A DNA stretch of 64,000 bases from Symsagittifera roscoffensis (Eukaryota > Xenacoelomorpha > Acoela > Convolutidae): NCBI RefSeq assembly GCF_963678635.1, contig NW_026971149.1, positions 992,001-1,056,000 of the forward strand, written 5' to 3'. Positions within the stretch are counted from its first letter, which is position 1; each line of letters opens with the position of its first letter. Under the pieces are notes generated by a model. The model was not told the origin of the DNA and made no database searches. It saw nothing but the letters and a program-made list of their open reading frames with translations. Position numbers and translations under genes: made by a program. This document shows, piece after piece, positions 10,401 to 21,327 of the stretch.

Positions 10401-11163
10401 GAATTGCCCTGGATACAATGAAAAAAACTAGTGAACTGTCTAAAGAAGCTGGACTGCGGAGTATCCAGAAATAGTCGAAATTGGGTCGAACAGCAGAAAG
10501 GAGAGGTGAATAAGTTGGTGTTGAGGAGCCAACTAGGGCTAACGTCGGAGAGATTGCTGCTGGAGTAATTCGAGAACGAGATGAGGCCACCATCATCTGC
10601 CCAACTCCTGATGGCAAACCCTTTCACCCGGACTGAGCGTCTGTTTTGCTTCACGTGGTGCTTGACTGGAGTTCCATAGGAAGATCTGAACTCATGTGAC
10701 AAACTGAAGTTCGGAGACAAAAGCTCGTATGTGTGCCGGATGATGATGCAGTATGTTGCTTCATGCAGCACTTGAGTCAACACCAGAGCGTCGGGCAACA
10801 ACTCACAATTGATTCCCTGTAAAAGGGACTCAAGAGGAACACTACTCGTTCCTGGTGAATAGTCCTGGACACGATGAAAGAATTAGAGAAATGTCTAGAG
10901 AGCTGGATCGCGAAGTATCCTGAAAGCCTCGAAATTGGGTCACGCAGCAGAAGGCAGAGGTAAATAATTTGGAGTTGAGGAGCCAACTAGGGTGAATGTG
11001 GGAGAAATTGCTGCTGGAGTACTTCGAGAACGAGACGAGACCATACCTCATCTGCCCAACCTCTGATGGCGAACATTTTCACCCAGATTGAGCGTCAGTT
11101 ATTGTTCACGTGGTGCTTGGCTCAAGTCGCATTGAAAGATCTGAACTCATGTGAGAAAATGAA
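7447..11163 (+). repeat. Satellite array C, unit 1c (~8 monomers)
   Basis: Partial monomer, then anchors near 7595, 8049, 8506, 8960, 9415, 9868, 10326 and 10780. Subtypes run D-E-H-D'-R-H-D'-R. Subtype R carries CCTGAAAGCCTCGAAATTGGG, with an in-frame TGA in place of the Arg codon region. The array ends at GTGTGT 11164. Confidence 0.95.
9821..10180 (+). CDS. 119-aa open frame in an H-type monomer
   Basis: This is one of the more complete single-monomer frames. It runs MPDDDAVCCFMPHLSQ..., WWIALDTMKKLENCLKKLE, a basic RKRRNWAKQQKAEV stretch and WEKLVLEHFENEM. It then ends in the alternative frame (ICPTSDGEPFHPD), so the LFTWCLAE part is lost in this subtype. The predicted region is helical and highly charged. 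No known family was recognised. Confidence 0.2.
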   Translation: MPDDDAVCCFMPHLSQHQSIGQNITNDALEKRITRNTTRSWWIALDTMKKLENCLKKLERGVSRKRRNWAKQQKAEVNKLELRSQLGRAWEKLVLEHFENEMRPYLICPTSDGEPFHPD

Positions 11164-11709
11164 GTGTGTTTCTCGCATTGTTTGGGAAATTGGCGGCGAT
11201 CTATTGAGTCGTAGTAGAGGCATTTCTAATAAGTTCTCTTTTTCGTCTACAGTTTTTGCAACTTTGCAATTGTCTAATTCTAAAATCTATTTTGTTCTAA
11301 ATCTAAATTAATTAAGGTCTTTTGTGATACTTTTTGTCGCACCAGAGGAGTAGAGTAATTTCAGAGAAGGTGCACCGTCTGCTCGTCACGCTATCTTAAT
11401 TTAGGCCGGATAGATTCGTGCAACTTCTTAGTCTAATACCAATCTTATTCTTACTCTTAAATCTCCTAGTCTCAAAAGATCAGGTGTATACTGGTTTATG
11501 CGAGTTAGTTACCAGAAGGAGAACAACTGTAATCTAAGTTTAATTCAATTGCTCTGTTGCTGAAACTAAAGGTTGGAGATGGAATATGATTAGTTAGTCT
11601 AGGAATAATTTACAGAAATAGATAATTATAATTAGAACCAATTATAAATTCTAGTTTAGAACTGGTTCCAATTGGTAACTTTCAGAAAATTAGATTAGCT
11701 AAGGCGAGC

Positions 11710-11716
11710 TATAAAA
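11710..11716 (+). promoter_or_regulatory. TATA-like box TATAAAAA in module A
   Basis: GGCGAGCTATAAAAATG is kept in every module A copy that includes this point (for example 5045, 7011, 14918, 30718). It lies in a stretch whose surroundings (TCATTTAGGTAGC) are also well conserved. It could be a promoter or simply conserved spacer; no start site is visible. Confidence 0.25.
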
Positions 11717-12089
11717 ATGTAAAAATCTGAAATCATTTAGGTAGCATAAAATGCTAAGAGTAATGTATCGAACGCTGATATTGATATAACTTTCAAATTG
11801 TGGCTTGACTCCAATAGCCGAAAACTTTCTGCTAACTAAATCCATAAGATTTCTGGAAACTTCTAATTTCCATTATTAACTCAACTCTAACCATAATTTT
11901 TTTCAGAGCAGGTTTTTGAACGACAAAGTTAGAATTAACACGGGTAGTTTTCATAGCATGAGCTGATTCAAAATAGTAACTCTAACTGCAAGTAATTCTA
12001 TTGGTTTGTTTGGAAATCTTTAAGGTTTTTTCGAGTTTTTTTTCATATTAAGATTTGCAAAAAAATTATTTCGGGCAAAGTATTGAAAA

Positions 12090-12290
12090 ATGAAACTTAT
12101 GAAAGTTTTCACTTTGTTTCAATTAAATCCATCTTTTCCAAACAAATTTTCAGAGCAAGCTTACAACCCTGTTAGGAAAAACTCAATTGAAAATATTTTG
12201 AATTGGTTGAAATTACAACAAAACTGCTCGGAAAGGAATTTTGTTGAGAATTCAACAAAGAATTTAGCTATTTTTGAAATGATCAATTGA
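12090..12290 (+). CDS. 66-aa open patch in module A, possible exon
   Basis: It reads MKLMKVFTLFQLNPSFPN and then, past a TTTTCAG at 12153, FSEQAYNPVRKNSIEN, ILNWLKLQQNCSER and NLAIFEMIN before a stop. The second half follows an acceptor-like site directly, so an exon beginning at 12154 is possible. Units at 15300 and 22164 keep it open with few residue changes. Units near 31160, 35461, 44871 and 50550 have lost the frame, though the LQQNCSER and FEMI parts are still readable. Family unknown. Confidence 0.2.
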   Translation: MKLMKVFTLFQLNPSFPNKFSEQAYNPVRKNSIENILNWLKLQQNCSERNFVENSTKNLAIFEMIN

Positions 12291-12810
12291 ATTCACAATT
12301 TGCGTATTTTTCTCAAAAGGAACAAGATCTACCTCAGTTTTTACAATTAAGTGCAAAATATCTCAATTGAACATTAATTCTCTTTTTTAAGTGATTTTTC
12401 TTAATGAAAAGTTAATCAAAGAACATATGATGATATTTGGACCATCTCGGGTAAGGTTTTTTAGAAACTTCGAATGAATTCATTTATAATTTTGTTGTTT
12501 TTTGTCTAAGAAACTTATTTGTTTAAGAATGCAAAAAATATTAAAGAGTTTTACTGGTGAATTGGTTGTCATCCAAAATAACCGAAAAAATTTTTTCGCT
12601 TTCAATTAAAACTTTTCTTTCTATGTTTAATTTCCAAAGAAGGATTAGAAGCAAAACTTTCAACTTAATTTTGAAACCTCAACACTGTCAACAATCATCT
12701 CGTGAGTTTTCATCTCTTGCTCTTCGATAGAGTCTGTTGAAACTGGACAATAATTTGATATAATTCTATCGTTACGATCTAAATATGACCTAACGTTACT
12801 ACCAGCGTCT

Positions 12811-13038
12811 TTGATGCGTATGAATACCATGAATTTTGTACAGTTTAATAGAAATCCGAAAAAACTTAACAAAACGGTTTCTCCATGTGTTTTATTTGTT
12901 GCAATCAATGTAATTGTTTACTGGAACACTAATTTGCGCAGCATAAAGCTTTCCTTTGGAAAAATTTTCTCAGGGTTCTTTTTGACGGCATACTTATTAG
13001 TTTTAAAATCTCTTTTGTCCTGTAAATTCGCAATATAA
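12811..13038 (+). CDS. 75-aa hydrophobic open patch in module A
   Basis: The most conserved part reads NTNLRSIKLSFGK, then a hydrophobic run FSGFFLTAYLLVLKS (about residues 47-65) that could span a membrane. Copies are readable at 16021, 23030, 36216 and 45622, with the N-terminal side varying in frame. The arrangement faintly recalls a membrane-spanning segment of ionotropic receptors, but the match is too short to support a family call. The antisense frame of 82 codons over the same DNA looks like a shadow. Confidence 0.15.
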   Translation: MMRMNTMNFVQFNRNPKKLNKTVSPCVLFVAINVIVYWNTNLRSIKLSFGKIFSGFFLTAYLLVLKSLLSCKFAI

Positions 13039-13960
13039 TAATGACTCATTGTTAACATGGTTTTCTACTCTGAATCAGAAATTCAATTTTCCTCATCGGC
13101 AGTATATTAGTGCATTGTGCAATCATGTTGCTTAAAAATCACATTTTAGTGCATTTGAAATTTTTGGAACTAGATATTATCCAATTTTCTATAAACAGTC
13201 AGCAAAATATGGTTTTAGTGAGCTCATGGTAGGAACCTTCCATTAACAATGCATTTGTGTTTAGATTGTTTTTCTTGCTTACATCAATTATTTGGCTCAA
13301 AAGAAACTTAAAATCTTTAAGGTATTGTAATTCTCAAATTAGTTTGAAGTCTTACTTATGATGGTTAGCCCATTTATGGTCTCAATGCTCCATAACCTTT
13401 GCTTTTGTTTGTAGATTTAACTAGTTGATTACGTCTCAAATTATAGCCTTATGGTTTTGCAACAGAAAATCATCAGGAGCTTTCTAAATTTTCAAGCAAA
13501 ATTGAACTGTTTGATGATTTGTTTAAATTTTTGCACTTGTTTTCAGTTTAAGCTTGTTAGGAAATCTTTGTACTTTGCTTGAGCTCCGTAGCAAATGATA
13601 TAACTTTTTGACTCAAAAACTAAATTGCGCTCATAAAGCTTAATAATTAGTACTGAATAAATCTGCGTTTTTAAGGACGCCTTTCAATTTTTACCTATTT
13701 GCTTTTGATTTTTTTGTTTCTTCACATCAATACTTGGAAAGTACAACAAAAGTTCTGTTTTTTGTTTTTTTCTTGCGTCAAAATATCTGCCGTGTTCAAG
13801 AGTAAGCTTAAGTTCGTTGTTCAGTTTGGAAAAAAATTGTTTTTGCAAATTACTTCTTAGTGATAGTTATACTGACACCTAAAAAATCAACATGATTGGT
13901 TTTACTCGTATTTTAAAGGAATGAGAGATTATTTGATATAATTTTAGCGACCGCAAAGTA

Positions 13961-14797
13961 TTTTAGTTATAGACTTACTGGTGAAAAAAAACAGTTGTCA
14001 CCGAAAATAACCCATTAAATTTTTACAAGGGTTTTTACACAAGGCTGGGACATTTGTTTGTGAGGTACTCTGCTGCTGCATATTTCCACTCGAGCGAGAT
14101 TAAGATAAACACTTGGACGACCGAGGCTAAGAAGATAAGGGTTTCGATCCCGCCGAGTTGGGATGTACGAGTAGTAAACAAAGTTCTTGAGAGGGCTGGG
14201 TTCGAGAAAAGTTCCAATAAATGAAAATGATGACGGCCAAATAATAGTGGAGGAAGGATACCTGGGCTTGATGGCGAAGTCAAGATGCAGCACGAGGAAT
14301 CATTTGGCGTCCTGTGGACAGGAAGAGGTGGAGCTTCAACATGAGGGATGTAGGGTCGATGCCAATTGCGCTGTTTCTGCGCCCCTCATGGAGTATATTC
14401 AACCAAATCCAGTCGATATCATCTGTGTCAATTGGCACTCCTAGAGGGGAAATCTCCCAGTGGGGAACAGATTTGAGGATGCTTTGAAAACCGAACATGC
14501 AACCAAAGTGATCGAAGGGGAGAGAAAGGATGAAGCTCTCAGTGACCCCGAGGAGGGCATATGCACGGGGGCGACCCCGGCTGAGGAAGCATTGCCCAGA
14601 GTTACACTCCTGGCACAACGCGAGAAGTTCTCCAGGGCTTGAGTGATGAAGAGTGGGCGGATACAGCGACTCCACCGTTGGACTCTCCCCGAAAGAATCT
14701 CTAGTTACAGCTGGGGAGTCAACCAATGGACATGAGCATGGTGTTCCTGAGCAATGATAGCGAGGAGAAAAACACCATTGAGAAAAACCAAACGATT
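13961..14797 (+). pseudogene. Module B, unit 2, cut short at its 3' side
   Basis: It contains the first patches (YSAAAYFHSSE region, GHLGLMAKSR equivalent, acidic NRFEDALKTEHATKV patch) and stops after AACCAAACGATT, about 830 bp in. There it is fused to mid-module A (CTAGTTAGTCTAGG). The distal patches are missing. This truncation is the boundary of the 3.21-kb tandem duplication. The opening A-run is longer than in unit 5, which shifts the first patch out of frame. Confidence 0.6.
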
Positions 14798-17170
14798 CTA
14801 GTTAGTCTAGGAATAATTTACAGAAATAGATAATTATATTTAGAACCAATTATAAATTCTAGTTTAGAACTGGTTCCAATTGGTAACTTTCAGAAAATTA
14901 GATTAGCTAAGGCGAGCTATAAAAATGTAAAAATCTGAAATCATTTAGGTAGCATAAAATGCTAAGAGTAATGTATCGAACGCTGATATTGATATAACTT
15001 TCAAATTGTGGCTTGACTCCAATAGCCGAAAACTTTCTGCTAACTAAATCCATAAGATTTCTGGAAACTTCTAATTTCCATTATTAACTCAACTCTAACC
15101 ATAATTTTTTTTCAGAGCAGGTTTTTGAACGACAAAGTTAGAATTAACACGGGTAGTTTTCATAGCATGAGCTGATTCAAAATAGTAACTCTAACTGCAA
15201 GTAATTCTATTGGTTTGTTTGGAAATCTTTAAGGTTTTTTCGAGTTTTTTTTTCATATTAAGATTTGCAAAAAAATTATTTCGGGCAAAGTATTGAAAAT
15301 TGAAACTTATGAAAGTTTTCACTTTGTTTCAATTAAATCCATCTTTTCCAAACAAATTTTCAGAGCAAGCTTACAACCCTGTTAGGAAAAACTCAATTGA
15401 AAATATTTTGAATTGGTTGAAATTACAACAAAACTGCTCGGAAAGGAATTTTGTTGAGAATTCAACAAAGAATTTAGCTATTTTTGAAATGATCAATTGA
15501 ATTCACAATTTGCGTATTTTTCTCAAAAGGAACAAGATCTACCTCAGTTTTTACAATTAAGTGCAAAATATCTCAATTGAACATTAATTCTCTTTTTTAA
15601 GTGATTTTTCTTAATGAAAAGTTAATCAAAGAACATATGATGATATTTGGACCATCTCGGGTAAGGTTTTTTAGAAACTTCGAATGAATTCATTTATAAT
15701 TTTGTTGTTTTTTGTCTAAGAAACTTATTTGTTTAAGAATGCAAAAAATATTAAAGAGTTTTACTGGTGACTTGGTTGTCATCCAAAATAACCGAAAAAA
15801 TTTTTTCGCTTTCAATTAAAACTTTTCTTTCTATGTTTAATTTCCAAAGAAGGATTAGAAGCAAAACTTTCAACTTAATTTTGAAACCTCAACACTGTCA
15901 ACAATCATCTCGTGAGTTTTCATCTCTTGCTCTTCGATAGAGTCTGTTGAAACTGGACAATAATTTGATATAATTCTATCGTTACGATCTAAATATGACC
16001 TAACGTTACTACCAGCGTCTTTGATGCGTATGAATACCATGAATTTTGTACAGTTTAATAGAAATCCGAAAAAACTTAACAAAACGGTTTCTCCATGTGT
16101 TTTATTTGTTGCAATCAATGTAATTCTTTACTGGAACACTAATTTGCGCAGCATAAAGCTTTCCTTTGGAAAAATTTTCTCAGGGTTCTTTTTGACGGCA
16201 TACTTATTAGTTTTAAAATCTCTTTTGTCCTGTAAATTCGCAATATAATAATGACTCATTGTTAACATGGTTTTCTACTCTGAATCAGAAATTCAATTTT
16301 CCTCATCGGCAGTATATTAGTGCATTGTGCAATCATGTTGCTTAAAAATCACATTTTAGTGCATTTGAAATTTTTGGAACTAGATATTATCCAATTTTCT
16401 ATAAACAGTCAGCAAAATATGGTTTTAGTGAGCTCTTGGTAGGAACCTTCCATTAACAATGCATTTGTGTTTAGATTGTTTTTCTTGCTTACATCAATTA
16501 TTTGGCTCAAAAGAAACTTAAAATCTTTAAGGTATTGTAATTCTCAAATTAGTTTGAAGTCTTACTTATGATGGTTAGCCCATTTATGGTCTCAATGCTC
16601 CATAACCTTTGCTTTTGTTTGTAGATTTAACTAGTTGATTACGTCTCAAATTATAGCCTTATGGTTTTGCAACAGAAAATCATCAGGAGCTTTCTAAATT
16701 TTCAAGCAAAATTGAACTGTTTGATGATTTGTTTAAATTTTTGCACTTGTTTTCAGTTTAAGCTTGTTAGGAAATCTTTGTACTTTGCTTGAGCTCCGTA
16801 GCAAATGGTATAACTTTTTGACTCAAAAACTAAATTGCGCTCATAAAGCTTAATAATTAGTACTGAATAAATCTGCGTTTTTAAGGACGCCTTTCAATTT
16901 TTACCTATTTGCTTTTGATTTTTTTGTTTCTTCACATCAATACTTGGAAAGTACAACAAAAGTTCTGTTTTTTGTTTTTTTCTTGCGTCAAAATATCTGC
17001 CGTGTTCAAGAGTAAGCTTAAGTTCGTTGTTCAGTTTGGAAAAAAATTGTTTTTGCAAATTACTTCCTAGTGATAGTTATACTGACACCTAAAAAATCAA
17101 TATGATTGGTTTTACTCGTATTTTAAAGGAATGAGAGATTATTTGATATAATTTTAGCGACCGCAAAGTA
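14798..17170 (+). repeat. Module A, copy 2 (first ~420 bp absent)
   Basis: It starts within module A at GTTAGTCTAGGAATAAT and runs to the start of B3. It is nearly identical to 11590-13960, with single-base changes here and there. It repeats the 66-codon patch (15300-15500; the frame here opens at TTG, with the first ATG four codons in), the 82-codon antisense shadow and the 75-codon patch (16021-16248). Confidence 0.9.
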
Positions 17171-18323
17171 TTTTAGTTATAGACTTACTGGTGAAAAAAA
17201 AACAGTTGTCACCGAAAATAACCCATTAAATTTTTACAAGGGTTTTTACACAAGGCTGGGACATTTGTTTGTGAGGTACTCTGCTGCTGCATATTTCCAC
17301 TCGAGCGAGATTAAGATAAACACTTGGACGACCGAGGCTAAGAAGATAAGGGTTTCGATCCCGCCGAGTTGGGATGTACGAGTAGTAAACAAAGTGCTTG
17401 AGAGGGCTGGGTTCGAGAAAAGTTCCAATAAATGAAAATGATGACGGCCAAATAATAGTGGAGGAAGGATACCTGGGCTTGATGGCGAAGTCAAGATGCA
17501 GCACGAGGAATCATTTGGCGTCCTGTGGACAGGAAGAGGTGGAGCTTCAACATGAGGGATGTAGGGTCGATGCCAATTGCGCTGTTTCTGCGCCCCTCAT
17601 GGAGTATATTCAACCAAATCCAGTCGATATCATCTGTGTCAATTGGCACTCCTAGAGGGGAAATCTCCCAGTGGGGAACAGATTTGAGGATGCTTTGAAA
17701 ACCGAACATGCAACCAAAGTGATCGAAGGGGAGAGAAAGGATGAATCTCTCAGTGACCCCGAGGAGGGCATATGCACGGGGGCGACCCCGGCTGAGGAAG
17801 CATTGCCCAGAGTTACACTCCTGGCACAACGCGAGAAGTTCTCCAGGGCTTGAGTGATGAAGAGTGGGCGGATACAGCGACTCCACCGTTGGACTCTCCC
17901 CGAAAGAATCTCTAGTTACAGCTGGGGAGTCAACCAATGGACATGAGCATGGTGTTCCTGAGCAATGATAGCGAGGAGAAAAACACCATTGAGAAAAACC
18001 AAACGATGTTCTTGAATACTCCGGATCAGATGGGATGGCAAAATTCTGGCTGAATTTCAATCAGAATGTGAAGCGGAACATGGATGTTGAAGAGTTCAAG
18101 GAGGAACTATGGGACATAGTGGTGGCATTTGGAGAGCCTATAGAAATTGGACTGGATGCGAGGAGGGAGAGACTGTGCTTAGCAAGATAGTCCATTTCGG
18201 AGAAAAGAGGCCAAACAGCGAGCCCAAACTCTGTAAACACAGCTTTAGTCTGAGAAAGAAATTTAAGACCAAAATGAGTGATAGAGATAAACATAATATC
18301 ATAGCTAAAAATAATATTTTACC
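17171..18323 (+). pseudogene. Module B, unit 3, missing its last third
   Basis: It matches unit 2 almost exactly to about 18005 and then carries on through the NQNVKRNMDVEEF and MSDRDKHNIIAKN patches. After AAAAATAATATTTTA at 18321 it jumps into the middle of a monomer (CCGCAGAGTATCCAG). The Lys/Arg-rich patch, the TATA-like site and the first half of the C0 monomer are therefore absent. Confidence 0.6.
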
Positions 18324-21300
18324 GCAGAGTATCCAGAAAGCGTCGAAATTGAGTTACGCAGCAGAAAGCAGAGGTGAATAACTTGGAGTTGAGGAGCCAA
18401 CGAGGGGCGAATGTGGGAGAAATTGCTGCTGGAGTTTTTCGAAACGAGATGAGGCCACCCTCATCTTACCAAGCTGTGATGGCGAACCTTTTCAGCCGGA
18501 ACCAGGGTCAGTTAAAATTCGCGTGTTGCTTGGCTGGAATCGCATTGGAAGATCTGAACTCATGTTACAAACCGAAAATCGGGGACAAAAGCTCGTATGT
18601 GTGCCGGATGATGATGCAGTATGTTGCTTCATGCATCATTTGAGTCAACACCAGAGCGTCGGGCAACAACTCACAATTGATCCCCTTTAGAAGGGACTCA
18701 CAAAGAACACTACTCGTTCCTGGTGAATGGCCCCGGATACGATGAAAGAACTAGAAAATTGTCTAGAGAAGCTGGATCGCGGAGTATCCTGAAAGCCTCG
18801 AAACTCAAAAGTGGGTCACACAGCAGAAAGCAGAGGTAAATAACTTGGAGTTAGGGAGCCAACTAGAGTGAATCTGGTAGAAATTGCTGCTGGAGCACTT
18901 CGAGAACGAGATGCGGCCATACCTCATCTGCCCAACCTCTGATGGCGAACCCTTTCAGCCGGACTGAGGGTCATTTAATGTTCACGTAGTGCTTGGCCGA
19001 AGCTGCATTGAAAGATCTGAACTCATGTGACAAAATGAAGTTCGGGGACAAAAGCTTGTATGTGTACCGGATGATGATACAGTATGTTGCTTCAAGCAGA
19101 ATTTGAGTCAACACCAGAGCGTCGGCAACAAATCACAAATAATCCCCTGATAAAGGACTCACGAGAAACACTACTTGTTCCTGGTGGATATCCCTGAATA
19201 CCATGAAAGAGCTAGAGAATTGTCTAAAGTAGCTGGACCGCTGAGTATCCTGAAAGCCTCGAAACTCGAAAGTGGGTCACGCAGCTGAAAGCAGAGGTAG
19301 ATAAGTTGGAGTTGAGGAGCCAACTAGGGTGAATGTGGGAGAAATTGCTGCTGGAGTACTTCGAAACGAAATGAGGCCACCATCATCTGCCCCACCTCTG
19401 ATGGCGAACCCTTTCACACGGACTGAGGTTCAGTTATTGTTCACGTGGTTGGTGCTTGCCTGAAGTTGCATTGGAAGATCTGAACTCTTGTGACAAAACG
19501 TAATACTGGGACAAAAGCCAGCATGTGTAAAGATGATGATGCAGTATGTTGCTTCATGCAGCACTTGAGTCAACACCAGAGCGTCAGGAACAACTCACAA
19601 TCGATCCCCTTTAGAAGAGACTCACAAAGAACACTACTCGTTCCTGGTGAATAGCCCTGGATACGATGGAAGAACTAGAGAATTGTCTAGAGAAGCTGGA
19701 TCGCGGAGTATCCTGAAAGCCTCGAAACTCGAAATTAGGTCACGCAGCAGAAAGCAGAGGTAAATAACTCGGAGTTAGGGAGCCAACTAGAGTGAATCTG
19801 GGAGAAATTGCTGCTGGAGCACTTCGAGAACGAGATGAGGCCATACCTCATCTGCCCAACCTCTGATGGCGAACCTTTTCACCCGTACTGAGGGTCAGTC
19901 AATGTTCACGTGGTGCTTGGCTGAAGCTGCATTGAAAGATCTGAACTCATGTGTCAAAATGAAGTTCGGGGACAAAAACTTGTATGTGTACCGGATGATG
20001 ATACAGTATGTTGCTTCAAGCAGCATTTGAATCAACACCAGATCGTCGGCAACAAATCACAAATGATACCCTGAGAAGGAACTCACGAGGAACACTACTT
20101 GTTCCTGGTGGATAGCCCTGGATACGATGAAAGAGCTAGAGAATTGTCTAAAGGAGCTGAACCGCTGAGTATCCAGAAAGCGTCAAAATTGGGTCACGCA
20201 GCTGAAAGCAGAGGTAGATAAGTTGGAGTTGAGGAGCCAACTAGGGTGAATGTGGGAGAAATTGCTGCTGGAGTACTTCGAAACGAGATGAGGCCACCAT
20301 CATCTGCCCAACCTGTGATGGCGAACCCTTTCACACGGACTGAGGGTCAGTTATTGTTCACGTGGTTGGTGCTTGCCTGAATTTGCATTGGAAGATCTGA
20401 ACTCTTGTGACAAAACGTAATACTGGGACAAAAACCAGCATGTGTACCAGATGATGATGCAGTATGTTGCTTCATGCAGCGCTTTAGTCAACACCAGAGC
20501 GTCGGCAACAAATCACAAATGATCCTCTTGGGGAGGTATTCACGAGGAACACTGCTCGTTCCTGGTGAATAGCCCTGGATACGAAGAAAGAACTAGAGAT
20601 TTGTCGAAAGAAGCTGGACTGCGGAGTATCCAGAAATAGTCGAAATTGGGCCGAACAGCAGAAAGCAGAGGTAAATAACTTGGAGTTGAGGAGCCAACTA
20701 GGGCGAATGTGGGAGAAATTACCGCTGGAGTACGCCGAAACAAGAAGAGGCCACCCTCATCTGCCCAAGTTCTGATGGCGAACATTTTCACCCAGACTAA
20801 GCTTCATTTATTGTTCACGTGGTGCTTGGCTGAAGTCGCATTGAAAGATCTGAACTCATGTGAAAAAATGAAGTACGGGGACAAAAGCCTGCATGTGTAC
20901 CAGATAATGATGCAGTATGTTGTTTCATGCAGCACTTGAGTCAACACCAGAACGTCGGACAACAAATCACAGATGATCCCCTTGAGAAGAGATTCACGAG
21001 GAACACTACTCGTTCCTGGTGGATAGCCCTGGATACGATGGAAGAGCTAGAGAATTGTCTCCAGAAGCTGCACCGGTGATTAAACAGAAAGCGTCGAAGT
21101 TGGGCCACGCAGCAGAAAGCAGAAGTGAATAGGTTGGAGTTGAGGAGCCAACTAGGGCGAACGTTGGAGAAATTGCTGCTGGAGTACTTCGAGAACGAGA
21201 TCAGCGCACCCTCATCTGCCCAGCTCCTGATGGCGATTTTTTTCACCCAGATTGAGCGTCAGTTATTGCTCACGTGGTGTTTGGCTGAAGTCGCATTGAA

Positions 21301-21327
21301 AGATCTGAACTCATGTGAGAAAATGAA
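18324..21327 (+). repeat. Satellite array C, unit 3 (dimeric order, ~6.5 monomers)
   Basis: Anchors lie near 18649, 19112, 19574, 20036, 20492 and 20945. Monomers alternate so that about 18649-19573 and 19574-20491 form a repeated dimer of about 920 bp. The R-type members have a short insertion (GAAACTCGAAAGTGGGTCACGC). The last monomer carries the C0-type GGTGATTAAACAG signature at about 21075, which elsewhere marks first monomers. It ends at GTACGT 21328. Confidence 0.95.

Larger units (their letters stand above)
11164..13960 (+). repeat. Module A, complete (unit 1c to B2)
   Basis: A full-length AT-rich spacer. In order it has donor-like GTGTGT (11164), TATAAAAA (11710), T-tract CAG (11906), a second TTTTCAG (12153), a 66-codon patch, GTAAGG at about 12451, a TGE...NN motif (12551), a 75-codon patch (12811) and AATAAA (13656). 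The part from about 11590 is duplicated 3.21 kb downstream. Confidence 0.9.
11590..18005 (+). repeat. 3.21-kb direct tandem duplication (A + partial B)
   Basis: About 11590-14797 is repeated at about 14800-18005 with only scattered single-base differences, including the same open patches at a 3,210-3,211 bp offset. The junction at 14797 joins the B patch to mid-module A. Confidence 0.9.

Noticed and set aside
1861-11163. CRISPR array
   Set aside because: The repeat is ~455 bp and contiguous, without spacers, and the context is eukaryotic.
12430-12455. MMIFGPSG-like reading before GTAAGG, recalling the start of a P-loop
   Set aside because: Only eight residues; frame upstream is closed in several units and the rest of a Walker A motif is not visible after the putative donor.
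13990-14010. GGTGA...TCACC hairpin in the TGE motif as a conserved structural element
   Set aside because: The stem is broken in units 4 and 5 (TCGTCC or GGAGA), so base pairing is not conserved; the motif is better explained as a former coding start.
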